Both the position numbers and the translations under genes were made by a program. A stretch of DNA of 64,000 bases from Flavobacterium luteolum. GTDB taxonomy: Bacteria > Bacteroidota > Bacteroidia > Flavobacteriales > Flavobacteriaceae. This document shows positions 23,811 through 33,988 of this stretch, in pieces. Under the pieces are notes generated by a model. The model saw nothing but the letters and a program-made list of their open reading frames with translations. It was not told the origin of the DNA and ran no database searches. Every line of letters begins with the position of its first letter. The first letter of the stretch is position 1. The stretch spans positions 4,140,501 through 4,204,500 of the forward strand of contig NZ_CP114286.1 of the NCBI RefSeq assembly GCF_027111275.1, in the 5' to 3' direction.

Positions 23811-26453
23811 ATGTCTGAAGGAGAAAAGTTAATTCCTATTAACATTGAAGATGAAATGAAATCAGCTTACATCGATTATTCGATGTCAGTAATTGTATCG
23901 AGAGCACTTCCTGATGTTAGAGATGGCTTGAAACCAGTGCATCGAAGAGTTCTTTACGGAATGTATGATTTAGGTGTAACATCAAGATCTGCCCATAAAA
24001 AATCTGCAAGAATCGTGGGAGAGGTTCTGGGTAAGTATCACCCGCACGGAGATACCTCTGTTTACGACGCAATGGTTCGTATGGCTCAAGAGTGGAGTAT
24101 GCGATATTTATTAGTTGATGGTCAGGGTAACTTTGGTTCTGTCGATGGAGATAGTCCTGCAGCAATGCGTTATACTGAGGCCAGAATGCGTAAAATTTCT
24201 GAAGAGATTATGGCCGATATCGAAAAAGAGACAGTTGATTTTCAATTGAACTTTGACGATACAATATATGAACCAAAAGTAATGCCAACAAGAGTTCCTA
24301 CTTTATTAGTAAATGGAGCAACAGGTATTGCAGTTGGTATGGCGACAAACATGCCGCCACACAATTTAACTGAAGTTATCAACGGTACTTTAGCATATCT
24401 TGATAATAACGATATTGAAGTAGATGAATTAATAACTCATATTAAAGCGCCTGATTTCCCTACTGGAGGTATTATCTACGGATATGAAGGTGTTCGTGAA
24501 GCTTTTAAAACGGGTAGAGGACGTATTGTAATGCGTGCTAAAGTCGGTTTCGAAGAAGTGGACGGAAGAGAATGTATTATTGTTACAGAAATTCCATATC
24601 AAGTTAACAAAGCCGAAATGATCAAACGTACGGCTGATTTGGTTAACGATAAAAAAATTGAAGGCATTGCCAATATTCGTGATGAATCGGATAGAAATGG
24701 TATGCGTATCGTTTACATCTTAAAACGTGATGCTACGCCAAACGTAGTTTTAAATACTTTATACAAATACACTCAATTACAATCTTCATTTAGCGTTAAT
24801 AATATTGCATTAGTAAAAGGACGCCCTCAATTACTGAATCTAAAAGACATGATTCATTACTTTATTGAGCACCGTCACGATGTAGTAGTTAGAAGAACGC
24901 AGTTTGAATTACGCAAAGCAGAAGAAAGAGCACATATTTTAGAAGGATTAATTATTGCTTCTGATAATATCGACGAAGTAATCGCGTTAATTAGAGGTTC
25001 TAAAAACACAGATGAAGCAAGAGAGAAATTAATCGAAAGATTTAAATTGTCGGATATTCAGGCTCGTGCAATTGTTGAGATGCGTTTACGTCAGTTAACA
25101 GGTCTGGAGCAAGATAAATTAAGAGCTGAGTTTGACGAGTTAATGAAGTTAATCGAACATTTAAAAGCTTTATTAGCAGATGTTAATTTAAGAATTGATT
25201 TGATTAAAGAAGAGCTTACAGAAATCCGTGATAAATACGGTGATGAGCGTCGTTCTAAAATTGAATATTCTGGAGGAGATGTAAGTATTGAAGATTTGAT
25301 TGCTGATGAAAATGTGGTAATTACCATTTCGCATGCAGGTTACATCAAACGTACGAATTTGACAGAATACAAAACTCAGAATAGAGGAGGAGTTGGTCAA
25401 AAAAGTGCAGGAACAAGAGATCAGGATTTCTTGGAGCACATGTTTGTGGCAACAAACCACCAATATATGATGTTCTTTACGCAAAAAGGAAAATGTTTCT
25501 GGATGCGTGTTTATGAAATTCCAGAAGGAAGCAAAACGGCAAAAGGTAGAGCAATTCAGAACTTGGTGAATATTGAAAGTGATGATAAAGTAAAAGCTTT
25601 CATTTGTACGCAAGATTTAAAAGATAAAGATTATATCAATACTCATAATCTTGTAATGGTGACTAAACAAGGACAGGTTAAGAAAACTTCTTTAGAGAAA
25701 TATTCTAAACCTCGTGTAAATGGAGTTGCTGCAATTACAATTAAAGAAGGTGATGAGTTGCTTGGTGCTCAGTTAACAAATGGTGAAAGCCAAATTATCT
25801 TAGCAGTTAAATCTGGTAAATTAGTTCGTTTTGAAGAAACTAAAACTCGTCCGATGGGAAGAACAGCTTCTGGAGTACGTGGAATTACCTTAAAAGATGA
25901 AACTGACGAAGTAATCGGAATGGTTACGGTTGATAAAAATGATATTTCTGAATCACAAATCTTAGTGGTAACTGAAAACGGTTACGGAAAACGTACTAAA
26001 TTGGTTGATGAAGATGGAGAAGATGTTTACAGAATTACAAACCGTGGAGGTAAAGGGGTTAAAACGCTTAATATTACTGAAAAAACAGGTAAATTAATCT
26101 CTATTAATGCAGTAACTGACTCAGATGATTTGATGATTATCAATAAATCAGGATTGACAATTAGAATGGCAATCGAAGATTTACGTGTTATGGGACGTGC
26201 AACTCAAGGTGTTAGATTGATCAATTTAAAAGGAAAAGATTCTATTGCTGCTGTAACAACTGTAATGAAAGATGATGTAGAAGAAGTAGAAGTGGATGAA
26301 GATGGAAATGTAATTGGAGCAATCGAGAGAGTTAAGCCAGACTTGGAAGTTCTTGAAGATGATGGATCTGCAGAAGATGACGATGATTCTGATGATGAAG
26401 AGGTAGAAGATGAAGACGATGCTGAGGCAGAAGATGAAGAGTCTGAAGAATAA
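23811..26453 (+). CDS. gyrA: DNA gyrase subunit A
   Basis: The catalytic subunit that breaks and rejoins DNA during supercoiling. The active tyrosine is Y121 in AMRYTEARM. The quinolone-resistance region reads [10 protein letters not shown] (77-86), with Thr and Ser in the positions of E. coli S83 and A84, which is common outside enterobacteria. The C-terminal pinwheel contains [12 protein letters not shown], a GyrA-box-like motif. The protein (880 residues) ends in an unusually acidic tail of about 45 residues rich in Asp/Glu, starting near residue 835. The next gene, a TPR protein, follows by 37 bases. Confidence 0.95.
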   Translation: MSEGEKLIPINIEDEMKSAYIDYSMSVIVSRALPDVRDGLKPVHRRVLYGMYDLGVTSRSAHKKSARIVGEVLGKYHPHGDTSVYDAMVRMAQEWSMRYLLVDGQGNFGSVDGDSPAAMRYTEARMRKISEEIMADIEKETVDFQLNFDDTIYEPKVMPTRVPTLLVNGATGIAVGMATNMPPHNLTEVINGTLAYLDNNDIEVDELITHIKAPDFPTGGIIYGYEGVREAFKTGRGRIVMRAKVGFEEVDGRECIIVTEIPYQVNKAEMIKRTADLVNDKKIEGIANIRDESDRNGMRIVYILKRDATPNVVLNTLYKYTQLQSSFSVNNIALVKGRPQLLNLKDMIHYFIEHRHDVVVRRTQFELRKAEERAHILEGLIIASDNIDEVIALIRGSKNTDEAREKLIERFKLSDIQARAIVEMRLRQLTGLEQDKLRAEFDELMKLIEHLKALLADVNLRIDLIKEELTEIRDKYGDERRSKIEYSGGDVSIEDLIADENVVITISHAGYIKRTNLTEYKTQNRGGVGQKSAGTRDQDFLEHMFVATNHQYMMFFTQKGKCFWMRVYEIPEGSKTAKGRAIQNLVNIESDDKVKAFICTQDLKDKDYINTHNLVMVTKQGQVKKTSLEKYSKPRVNGVAAITIKEGDELLGAQLTNGESQIILAVKSGKLVRFEETKTRPMGRTASGVRGITLKDETDEVIGMVTVDKNDISESQILVVTENGYGKRTKLVDEDGEDVYRITNRGGKGVKTLNITEKTGKLISINAVTDSDDLMIINKSGLTIRMAIEDLRVMGRATQGVRLINLKGKDSIAAVTTVMKDDVEEVEVDEDGNVIGAIERVKPDLEVLEDDGSAEDDDDSDDEEVEDEDDAEAEDEESEE

Positions 26454-26490
26454 GTAAAAAACAAAAAATTAAATACAAATAAATACCATT

Positions 26491-27759
26491 ATGAAAAGTA
26501 AATATGTAATACTTGCATCAGCATTACTGATCTCTGTAGCTACGTTTGCTCAAAAAGATCAAATTAAAAATGCTGAAAAAGCATTAAAAGGAGGAGATGC
26601 GCAAGGTGCTCTTGCTCAATTAAAAGATGCAGAGAATTTAATTGTGAATGCTAAAGATACAGAGCAGGCGCAATATTATTTCGTTCAAGGAAATGCTTTT
26701 CTTGAACTTGCAAACAAAAAAGTTGAAGAAAGTAAAAATTTATTAGCTGCAGCTGACAGCTACAAAAAATTAATTGAAGTAGAAAAAACTTCTGGAAAAC
26801 AAAAATATTCAACTCAAGCTGCTGCTTCAATTACAAACATTAAAGGTTTGTTGATTAATTCTGCAATTGCTGATACACAAGCTAGCAAACATGTTGAAGG
26901 TGCAAAAAAATTGTACGAAGCATATGAATTAGACAAAAAAGATACTATTAACTTGTACTATGCAGCTTCTACAGCTGTAAATTCACAAGATTTTGATCTT
27001 GCTTTGCCAATGTACGAAGAGTTGAAAAAAATAAATTATTCAGGAAAAGGAACTTTGTATACAGCTGTAAACAAAGCTTCTGGAAATGATGATAGTTTTG
27101 CTAATGCTAAAGAAAGAGATTTAGCTGTTAAATTAGGTACTCACGAAAAACCTAAAACTGAAGCTATTGCTTCTAAAAGAGGTGAGATCTACAAAAACTT
27201 AGCATTAATCTTAGTTCAAAAAGGACGTACAGAAGATGCTAAAAAAGCAATCGCTGATGCTAGAAAAGCAAATCCAGAAGATTCTTCTTTAATTTTAACA
27301 GAAGCTAATTTATATCTAGAGACTAAAGACTACGATATGTACAAAAAATTAGTTAATGAAGCTTTAGAGAAAGATCCTAAAAATGCTGACTTAGTATTCA
27401 ATTTAGGAGTAATCAGCGCTGGGGCTAAAAACAATGCTGACGCAGAGAAATATTACTTAAAAGCAATCGAAATCAATCCTGAGTATACAAATGCTTATTT
27501 GAATCTTGCTGCATTAAAATTAGAAGCTGAAAAACCAATCATTGATGAAATGAATAAATTAGGTACTTCTGCTAAAGATATGAAACGTTACGATGTTTTA
27601 AAAGCGCAAAGAGAGGCTGTTTTCAAAGGAGTTATTCCTTACCTTAAAAAAGCAAATGAATTAGATCCTAAAAATGAGGATGTTTCTAAAACATTATTAG
27701 GAGTTTATAGCGCTCTTGAAATGACTGCAGAAGCTAAAGCTTTAAAAGCAAAAATGTAA
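26491..27759 (+). CDS. Exported TPR-repeat protein
   Basis: The 422-residue protein begins with the signal peptide MKSKYVILASALLISVATFAQ and is then almost entirely helical. TPR units are clearest in KPKTEAIASKRGEIYKNLALIL, DLVFNLGVISAGAKNNADAEKYYLKAIEINP and YTNAYLNLAALKLEAEKP. It is probably periplasmic and a protein-binding scaffold. It follows gyrA by 37 bases and ends at a strong terminator, so it is co-transcribed with gyrA. Function unknown. Confidence 0.85.
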   Translation: MKSKYVILASALLISVATFAQKDQIKNAEKALKGGDAQGALAQLKDAENLIVNAKDTEQAQYYFVQGNAFLELANKKVEESKNLLAAADSYKKLIEVEKTSGKQKYSTQAAASITNIKGLLINSAIADTQASKHVEGAKKLYEAYELDKKDTINLYYAASTAVNSQDFDLALPMYEELKKINYSGKGTLYTAVNKASGNDDSFANAKERDLAVKLGTHEKPKTEAIASKRGEIYKNLALILVQKGRTEDAKKAIADARKANPEDSSLILTEANLYLETKDYDMYKKLVNEALEKDPKNADLVFNLGVISAGAKNNADAEKYYLKAIEINPEYTNAYLNLAALKLEAEKPIIDEMNKLGTSAKDMKRYDVLKAQREAVFKGVIPYLKKANELDPKNEDVSKTLLGVYSALEMTAEAKALKAKM

Positions 27760-27778
27760 TTATTGGCATTATAAAATA

Positions 27779-27811
27779 AAAAAACCATTCACATTGTGAA
27801 TGGTTTTTTTA
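27779..27811 (+). terminator. Bidirectional intrinsic terminator between the TPR and OsmC genes
   Basis: AAAACCATTCAC and GTGAATGGTTTT make a 12-bp stem with A-run and T-run on either side, serving both converging genes. Confidence 0.85.
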
Positions 27812-27816
27812 TGGTC

Positions 27817-28236
27817 TTAACTGATTAGTTCAGCAGATAAAGTAATGGTTGTATTTAGCAGTTTTGAAATCGGACAGATTTCTTTAGCTTTTGCTGCTGT
27901 TGAAGCAAATTCCTCCGCAGATATGGATGGAACTTTACCTTTTAAATCTAAGTGAATCAAAGTGATTGATCCATCTTCAAAAGTTACTGTAGCTTCTGTA
28001 GTTAAATCGTCGGCTGTAAACCCAGCTTCATTTAGTAAAAAGCTTAATTGCATCGTAAAACAGCCAGAATGAGCTGCAGCAACCAATTCTTCAGGATTTG
28101 TTCCAACGCCATCAGCGAATCTTGTTTTAAAAGATAATTGTGCATTATCTAAAGTTGTACTTTGTGTACTGATTGTTCCTTTTCCTTCCATACCGGTTCC
28201 TTTCCAGTTGGCGTGTGCTTTTCTTGTAAATTTCAT
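27817..28236 (-). CDS. OsmC family peroxidase
   Basis: The 139-residue protein matches OsmC: NPEELVAAAHSGCFTMQLSF contains the peroxidatic cysteine near residue 60, and EICPISKLL near 122 the second cysteine. These thiol peroxidases detoxify organic hydroperoxides. It is monocistronic and shares a bidirectional terminator with the TPR gene. No regulator (OhrR type) is adjacent. Confidence 0.9.
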   Translation of the reverse strand: MKFTRKAHANWKGTGMEGKGTISTQSTTLDNAQLSFKTRFADGVGTNPEELVAAAHSGCFTMQLSFLLNEAGFTADDLTTEATVTFEDGSITLIHLDLKGKVPSISAEEFASTAAKAKEICPISKLLNTTITLSAELIS

Positions 28237-28382
28237 ATTCTCCGTATTTAAAATTAGTATTAAATGTTATTTGCTTGATTGCCAGTTAATAGTGGTAACT
28301 CAAATATAATCAATATTTTGCAGAATAGTTTTATGAAATTTAATTGTATTGTTAAGTTTTGGGTTTTAGGTTAGAGTGAGTT

Positions 28383-28456
28383 TTAACCGCAAAGCTTACA
28401 ATCCCGATGGCTATCGGGATACACAAAGTTTTCAAATCTTGCAGACTTTGCGTTAA
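28383..28456. repeat. TTAACCGCAAAG repeat with nested palindrome
   Basis: The repeat begins TTTTAACCGCAAAGC and ends ACTTTGCGTTAA; the 18-bp palindrome TCCCGATGGCTATCGGGA (28402-28419) is embedded in its left arm. It lies upstream of the OsmC gene (region 28237-28526 has no gene). Confidence 0.7.
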
Positions 28457-28465
28457 AAAATAAGC

Positions 28466-28500
28466 GCAAAAAAAAAGTGTAACAATTGCTCGTTACACTT
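28466..28500 (-). terminator. Intrinsic terminator of the DUF349 protein gene
   Basis: AAGTGTAAC (28475-28483) pairs with GTTACACTT (28492-28500), and the minus strand continues in a long T-run. Confidence 0.8.
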
Positions 28501-28526
28501 TATTATTCTTTAGAATTCGACTAGAA

Positions 28527-30506
28527 TTACTCTTGTCCTAAGTTTCTTAATTGTTTCAATTTATCTTTCCAAACTTCAAGGCTTTCTTTGTGAATTGCAA
28601 TGTTTTTACGAACCTCTGTCACAATTGAATTCTCTTTTTTGGCATTTTTTGTGTTGGTAAAGAACTGAATGTTATTTTCTAATTGAAAAATTTCATTTTG
28701 AACTTCTTCAATTTTACGCATAATAAAGATCTTTTCATTGTCTAATTTACGCGTATCATTGCTGTCAGATAAAGAATCAAGACGATTTGCAAAACGCATC
28801 ATTTCAGATTCTTTTTTGCTTAAACTTAGTTTTTCAAAAAGAGCATCTAAGATTTTATTAAATTTCCCTTCAATATGTCTTCTAGAAAAAGGAACTTTTC
28901 CAAAACCTTTCCAAGTTTCAATATGTGCTTTAATGGCATCTAAATCAGTTTTGTGATCTCCAGTTAGTTGGAAAGCTCTTAAAACATCCAAATAAGCTTT
29001 CTTATTGTCAAAAGCAGCCACTTCATCACTGTTCTCTTCAGATTTATGCTCTTTTAATTTGTCAAAATAATGGTTGCAAGCATCCTTAAATTCTTTCCAG
29101 ATTTTGTCTGAATATTTTTTAGGAACATGTCCAATTTGTTTCCATTCTTCCTGGATCTGTTTCATTACAGGTGTAGTAGCTTGGAAATCGGTGCTTTCCT
29201 GTAATTCTTTAGCTTTTGCTACAAGAGCCAGTTTTTTATTTAAATTATCGTTTTGGTCTTTTTTAATGTCTTTATAAAACGAATTTTTAAAAGCGTTGAA
29301 ATTTCTAACTGCAGTTTTAAAAGTAGCCCAAGTTTCTTCATTAACTTCAGAAGGTACTTTTCCAGCTGCAAAAAACTCATTTCTTAGCTCTTCTACTTTT
29401 TGAATTTGAATAAGCCATTGAGAATGAGAATTTACTTTTTCGCTTCCAAGCACTTCAATTTTAGCAATAATTTCTTTTTTGGCTTCAAGATTTTTTTGCT
29501 CATTTGCTCTTTGGCTTTCAAATAAAAGTTCTCGCTTGTCATGTATTTTCTTAGTCAGTTCACTAAACTGATTCCAGATGGCATCACGATGTTCTTTAGA
29601 AACAGGTCCGATTTCTTCTTTCCAGATTCTGTGTAAATCTTGTAATTCACGGAAAGATTTGCTCACATCGGCATCGTTTGCCAATTCTTCAACGCGCGCT
29701 ATAATTTTTTGTTTTAATTCTAAGTTATGTTTAAAATCTAAATCTCTAGCCTCACGGTCTAAATGAAGATAATCGTAGAAATTTTCTACATGGAAGTGGT
29801 AATTATTCCAAACGTGATTGTATTTGTCTTTTGGAATAGCTCCGGCATTTTTCCATCTTTCTCTTAATTCATTAAAATGCTTAAGAGTATCTTTTATATT
29901 TTCCTGCGGATTAATTAATTCTTTTAATTCTTCAACAATAGCTAGACGATTTTCTAAATTGCTTTTTAAATTCGTCTGTAAATGTTTAAAATGAGCATTT
30001 CTTTTCTCTCTAAAAACATTATAATATTCGTCGAATTTTGATTTTAACGGAAGGTGATATTCAAATTCTTCATTCGGATCTGGATTAGAAGCTAAAAATT
30101 CTTCTTTTTTCTCTTCTATAAGATGATGATATTGCAGCAAGAAAGCTTTTTTGATTTCTTCAATATGATCTTTTACAGACATTACCTTGTCTATATTCAC
30201 CAATTTTTTCAGTTCATCAACAAGTGCATCCAGGGTAAATGTATTGTAATCTTGCATAGGAATGTCGTGACGTTCCTTTAGCGTTTCGTCTTCACTTTCA
30301 GCAGCGTTCGAATTGGTTATAGCATCCAATGCCTCCTGATGGGCATCTTCTTGTTTTGTTACTTCATTTTCAGTTTCTGAGACCAAATCTTCGGTCAAAG
30401 TTTCAGAATCTGAAATTTCGATTGCATCATTTGCTACAGAATCATTTATTTCGATTCCTGATTTTCCGTCTGCTTCATGCAGGTTATCATTCTTTTCTTC
30501 TAACAT
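28527..30506 (-). CDS. DUF349 domain protein
   Basis: The 659-residue cytoplasmic protein has an acidic, low-complexity N-terminus (residues 1-75) followed by about six DUF349 repeats, each a three-helix unit with a WKxxGxVPK-type core (RWKNAGAIPKDKYN, EWKQIGHVPKKYSDKIWKEF, TWKGFGKVPFSRRHIEGKF). A C-terminal coiled coil covers the last 90 residues. The function of the family is not established. It is monocistronic with its own terminator. Confidence 0.85.
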   Translation of the reverse strand: MLEEKNDNLHEADGKSGIEINDSVANDAIEISDSETLTEDLVSETENEVTKQEDAHQEALDAITNSNAAESEDETLKERHDIPMQDYNTFTLDALVDELKKLVNIDKVMSVKDHIEEIKKAFLLQYHHLIEEKKEEFLASNPDPNEEFEYHLPLKSKFDEYYNVFREKRNAHFKHLQTNLKSNLENRLAIVEELKELINPQENIKDTLKHFNELRERWKNAGAIPKDKYNHVWNNYHFHVENFYDYLHLDREARDLDFKHNLELKQKIIARVEELANDADVSKSFRELQDLHRIWKEEIGPVSKEHRDAIWNQFSELTKKIHDKRELLFESQRANEQKNLEAKKEIIAKIEVLGSEKVNSHSQWLIQIQKVEELRNEFFAAGKVPSEVNEETWATFKTAVRNFNAFKNSFYKDIKKDQNDNLNKKLALVAKAKELQESTDFQATTPVMKQIQEEWKQIGHVPKKYSDKIWKEFKDACNHYFDKLKEHKSEENSDEVAAFDNKKAYLDVLRAFQLTGDHKTDLDAIKAHIETWKGFGKVPFSRRHIEGKFNKILDALFEKLSLSKKESEMMRFANRLDSLSDSNDTRKLDNEKIFIMRKIEEVQNEIFQLENNIQFFTNTKNAKKENSIVTEVRKNIAIHKESLEVWKDKLKQLRNLGQE

Positions 30507-30756
30507 CTTTAAAAATGTATAAGGTTTTTATTTTAAACAGTGCGAAAGATAGTAAAGGTGTTTCTAACTACAAAATAAATCCTTTGTTTATACGCTAATT
30601 TGCGATGAAATTCTTATTGTTTACTTCAACTTGACAGTATGATATATTAATTTTTGTTGTTTTAATTGATAAGTTAGAAATAATATTATTTTCGATTTTT
30701 AATTGAAAAACATATAAATCCTAAAAAGTCAAGCTGAAATAGCAGTTTGTTCAAAA

Positions 30757-31509
30757 TCAAAACAAAATCAGCATCCCGACTTCCATACCAAAATTATATG
30801 ATTTTTCGCCACCAAAAGCTACGCTGGGGTGTACATAAACTAAGTTTGTTGGAGTTATTTTTCTGCCAAATTCCATAAAGGCATTATTTTGAAAGCCATC
30901 CAAAACGTAATTGTATCTAAAAGCTACATCTGTAGCAATCCAATTTTTTCCGAAGAACCATAACAAGTTATTTTCTAATAATGTTACACTTACATCGCTA
31001 CGATTGCTTGATCCTGCAAAACTTTGGGAATGTTCAATGGTCGCAATCCATAAAAATTTCTTTTGATTGAAGTATTTTGCAAAAATACCAGCTGGAATTA
31101 CCACCCATTTTCCACTTCCAAAACTTGGATCTACAGCAGAATTTGAGATTACACGGGTTCTAAGGCCAATGCCATTATTTTTCTTAAAATAGGGTATGAA
31201 ACTTAGTCCAGCACCAACATCGCCAAGTCCAGTTTGATTGATAGAATTGGAGTTGGTTGAAATTAAAGGTAAATCAAATCTCAGATTCCAAGCTTTGTTG
31301 CCTATTGGTTGTAAGACACGTAAATTTGTAGTGTTAAAAGAGCCATTCTTAGTGTCTAAATATTCATTGTACAATAGAATAGTTTGCAGAAAATAATGAT
31401 ATCTAGGCTCGGCAAAAGGGCTATTGCTTCTGTCTATATCTTCGTCTTGAGCAGCTGCAAGAAATGTAATAAGAAAAAAAATGCTAAAGTAAAGTAGTTG
31501 TTTTTTCAT
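30757..31509 (-). CDS. Outer-membrane-like protein, 250 residues
   Basis: The start at 31509 gives the signal peptide MKKQLLYFSIFFLITFLAAAQD; four extra codons upstream are less likely. The mature part shows many short amphipathic strands with alternating aromatic and polar residues (LRVLQPIGNKAWNLRFDLPLI, GLGDVGAGLSFIPYF, NWIATDVAFRYNYVLDG) and ends in the hydrophobic LMILF, so it is probably a small beta-barrel. No family is recognised with confidence. It lies downstream of aroE with 56 bases between and may share its transcript. Confidence 0.65.
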   Translation of the reverse strand: MKKQLLYFSIFFLITFLAAAQDEDIDRSNSPFAEPRYHYFLQTILLYNEYLDTKNGSFNTTNLRVLQPIGNKAWNLRFDLPLISTNSNSINQTGLGDVGAGLSFIPYFKKNNGIGLRTRVISNSAVDPSFGSGKWVVIPAGIFAKYFNQKKFLWIATIEHSQSFAGSSNRSDVSVTLLENNLLWFFGKNWIATDVAFRYNYVLDGFQNNAFMEFGRKITPTNLVYVHPSVAFGGEKSYNFGMEVGMLILF

Positions 31510-31565
31510 AACTGTCTGCAAATGAGTAGACTAATTTACGAAAAATACTTTAACATTTTAATTTT

Positions 31566-32318
31566 TTATTTGTTCCAAATTTTCCAAGCTTTCTCTGCCT
31601 GAAAAATAAGCATATCGTGTCCGTTTTTAATTACGGCACCCATTTCTTTTGCTTTTCGCAAGAAAGTGGTTTCTGCTGGATTGTAGATTAAATCGTATGC
31701 AATATGTTTTTCTGTAAAGAATTCATAAGGCAAATTTGGACAAGCATCCACATTTGGACTTGTTCCAACTGGCGTACAATTAATTATAATTTGAAAATTA
31801 TCAAAAGTAGTAGCATTAATCAAATCGTAATCAATAATGTTTTCTTTTGCTTCCCTAGAAACAAAAGTGTACGGAATGTCTAATTCATCCAAAGCAAAAG
31901 CAACGCCTTTAGAAGCGCCTCCTGTACCTAAGATAAGAGCTTTCTTATGATGTGGTTCTAATAATGGCTTTAAAGACTTTTTAAATCCGTAATAATCGGT
32001 GTTGTAACCCTTTAATTTGCCGTTTTTAGTAAATTTAATTGTATTGACAGCGCCAATTAGAGCGGCTTTTTTTGATAATTTATCTAAGAAAGGAATAACT
32101 TGTTCTTTGTACGGAATCGTAACATTTAATCCCTTTAAATCAGGATTGTTTTTAATTAATTCTGTGAAGTAATTAATTTCAGAAATGTCAAAATTCTCAT
32201 AGCTGTTGCCAGCAAAAACTTCATTATTAAATTTCTCTGTAAAATAACCTTTTGAAAAAGAGTAGCTTATGTTGCGTCCTAATAATCCAAAACGTCTTCT
32301 TAATAAAATATCAACCAT
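31566..32318 (-). CDS. aroE: Shikimate dehydrogenase
   Basis: Reduces 3-dehydroshikimate to shikimate in aromatic amino-acid synthesis. The 250-residue protein has the substrate loop RNISYSFSKGYFTEKF, the catalytic GLNVTIPYKEQVIPFLD, GAVNTIKF, and the nucleotide-binding ALILGTGGASKGVAFAL. It starts 2 bases after the end of the TPR gene upstream, so the two are co-transcribed. The N-terminus MVDILLRRRFGLLGRNIS is slightly long, but no other start codon is available nearby. Confidence 0.93.
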   Translation of the reverse strand: MVDILLRRRFGLLGRNISYSFSKGYFTEKFNNEVFAGNSYENFDISEINYFTELIKNNPDLKGLNVTIPYKEQVIPFLDKLSKKAALIGAVNTIKFTKNGKLKGYNTDYYGFKKSLKPLLEPHHKKALILGTGGASKGVAFALDELDIPYTFVSREAKENIIDYDLINATTFDNFQIIINCTPVGTSPNVDACPNLPYEFFTEKHIAYDLIYNPAETTFLRKAKEMGAVIKNGHDMLIFQAEKAWKIWNK

Positions 32319-32320
32319 TC

Positions 32321-33715
32321 TTATTTACGATGTTTTTCTATATAATTTTTTACTGTTTTTTTTGTCCAAACCACAGGAAACAAATCTTCGATCAAGATAT
32401 AATTGTCAAAATTTAGGCGTAAACCATTGCTTAAATGAAATTTAGCTTTTGTATTGTCCTGAATCATGAAATACAATCCTGCTAAACGGTATTCGATTTC
32501 ATTTTCTTCAGGAAAATATTCTGTCGCCTGCAATAAAGTCTGGATAGCAGTTTCAAATTCTCCCAAAAACTGAAGAATATCAACCCAGTATAACCAAGTA
32601 TCTAATGCATAATCTCCAAATTCAACTGCTTTTCTAAAACCAAATTCGGCTTCTTCAAAGAAATTCATTTGTTTATTGATTGTTGCATATCTTTTCCAGT
32701 ACAAACGATTTTGATTGTCGATTGCCAATGCTTTATTGACAAAAAACAATGCTTTCTGATAGTTTTTCTGGCGAAGATGAAAATCTGTTATCGCAATCCA
32801 GCCTTTATCTAAAAGTGGATCTTCATGAACAGTTTGGTTATAGTATTGGATTGCTTTTGCTAAATTTCCAAGTTTTTCATAACATTTTCCAATTCGAAGC
32901 AATGCATAAGATGTTGCATCGTCCAATTCAATGGTTCTGTTATAGCTTTCAATTGCTTCATTGTATTTTTTAAGGCGTTCATAAGCTTTTGCTTTTTCCA
33001 TGAAAGCTCCTAAAAATTCGTCGTCAATCAATGTTGCGTAGTCAAATGCGCGAATAGCATTTTCATATTCTTTTACGCCATAATGAAGACGTCCAAGCTG
33101 ATGCCACGCAATTTCGCTATACGGATTTCTGTTAATATATTCGTTAAGATATACAATAGCCTCTTGGTTCTGATCTAAAAATTCAAAACAATAGACTACG
33201 TTATAAAGAGCAGATTGGTCTTCTAAGTCTTCTTCAAGACACTTGATAAAATTCTCCTTTGCCAGCTCGAGATTGTCCATAAATAGATATTCCATTCCAA
33301 TCAAATTGTACACGTCAGCGTAATCATCAGTGTATTGAAGCGCGATTTTTAACAGTTCGACTGCTTTTTCGTGCTGATCTCTTTTTGAACAGATATTGGC
33401 TTTCTGGATATAGATTTCCTCGTTGTTAGGTTCAATTGCGTATAACTCATTCAAAAGCTTTTCAGCAATCTCGAGTTTGTCATCATAAACTAGCATTTCT
33501 ACTTGTACTAATTTTAAGCCTGTAGATTTTGGATGCTGGTCTAATGCAAGTTTTAAGGCCTTTTTTGCTAAATTAGCCTTGCCTATGTCTAAGTAATGAA
33601 GAATTATTTCTTCAAATTCTTCAGAATCAAAAAAGAGTACTTTGTTAGTTTTTAACATCGACTCAAATTTGGATAGGGATAGGTTATAATCTTCTTCTTC
33701 GTTGCTTAATTGCAT
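32321..33715 (-). CDS. TPR-repeat protein
   Basis: The 464-residue protein has about ten to twelve tetratricopeptide repeats and no signal peptide; clear units are SALYNVVYCFEFLDQNQEAIVYLNEYINRNPY, SEIAWHQLGRLHYGVKEYENAIRAFDYA and ALLRIGKCYEKLGNLAKAIQYYNQTVHEDP. It is likely a cytoplasmic protein-interaction scaffold. It lies 2 bases upstream of aroE, an arrangement that implies co-expression but not a shared function. Confidence 0.88.
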   Translation of the reverse strand: MQLSNEEEDYNLSLSKFESMLKTNKVLFFDSEEFEEIILHYLDIGKANLAKKALKLALDQHPKSTGLKLVQVEMLVYDDKLEIAEKLLNELYAIEPNNEEIYIQKANICSKRDQHEKAVELLKIALQYTDDYADVYNLIGMEYLFMDNLELAKENFIKCLEEDLEDQSALYNVVYCFEFLDQNQEAIVYLNEYINRNPYSEIAWHQLGRLHYGVKEYENAIRAFDYATLIDDEFLGAFMEKAKAYERLKKYNEAIESYNRTIELDDATSYALLRIGKCYEKLGNLAKAIQYYNQTVHEDPLLDKGWIAITDFHLRQKNYQKALFFVNKALAIDNQNRLYWKRYATINKQMNFFEEAEFGFRKAVEFGDYALDTWLYWVDILQFLGEFETAIQTLLQATEYFPEENEIEYRLAGLYFMIQDNTKAKFHLSNGLRLNFDNYILIEDLFPVVWTKKTVKNYIEKHRK

Positions 33716-33988
33716 ACTTCGTATATTTGAAATTAGCCTGTTATAAATTTAGGCAACCATATAATTGTTGTAAGGATAGGAAATTAATTGTTTTGAACAA
33801 TTTAATTAACAAAATATGGCGTTTTTTATTCTGTTTTGGGAAGAAATCTCCTTTATAATTAAGGGATTAACTTCGATTTTGTCATTTTTTTAATTAAGCC
33901 GAAAGATTATAGTGAAATATAAATGGAATGGTACTTCGTGTCGTTTTTATTAAAAAGCACCGAAATATTTCAAAAATAATTTTTCATT

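Noticed and set aside
23887..23950. Possible quinolone-resistance change in gyrA (Thr and Ser in place of E. coli S83 and A84)
   Set aside because: The residue following the Tyr is still Asp, and Thr at this place is usual in many wild-type non-enteric bacteria, so it is not evidence of resistance.
26204..26464. Ser-rich frame on the minus strand at the end of gyrA
   Set aside because: It is the complement of the GAA/GAT-rich acidic tail and has no independent support.
33716..33988. Gene-free AT-rich spacer before the aminotransferase gene
   Set aside because: No frame, repeat or clear terminator was found; nothing to report.
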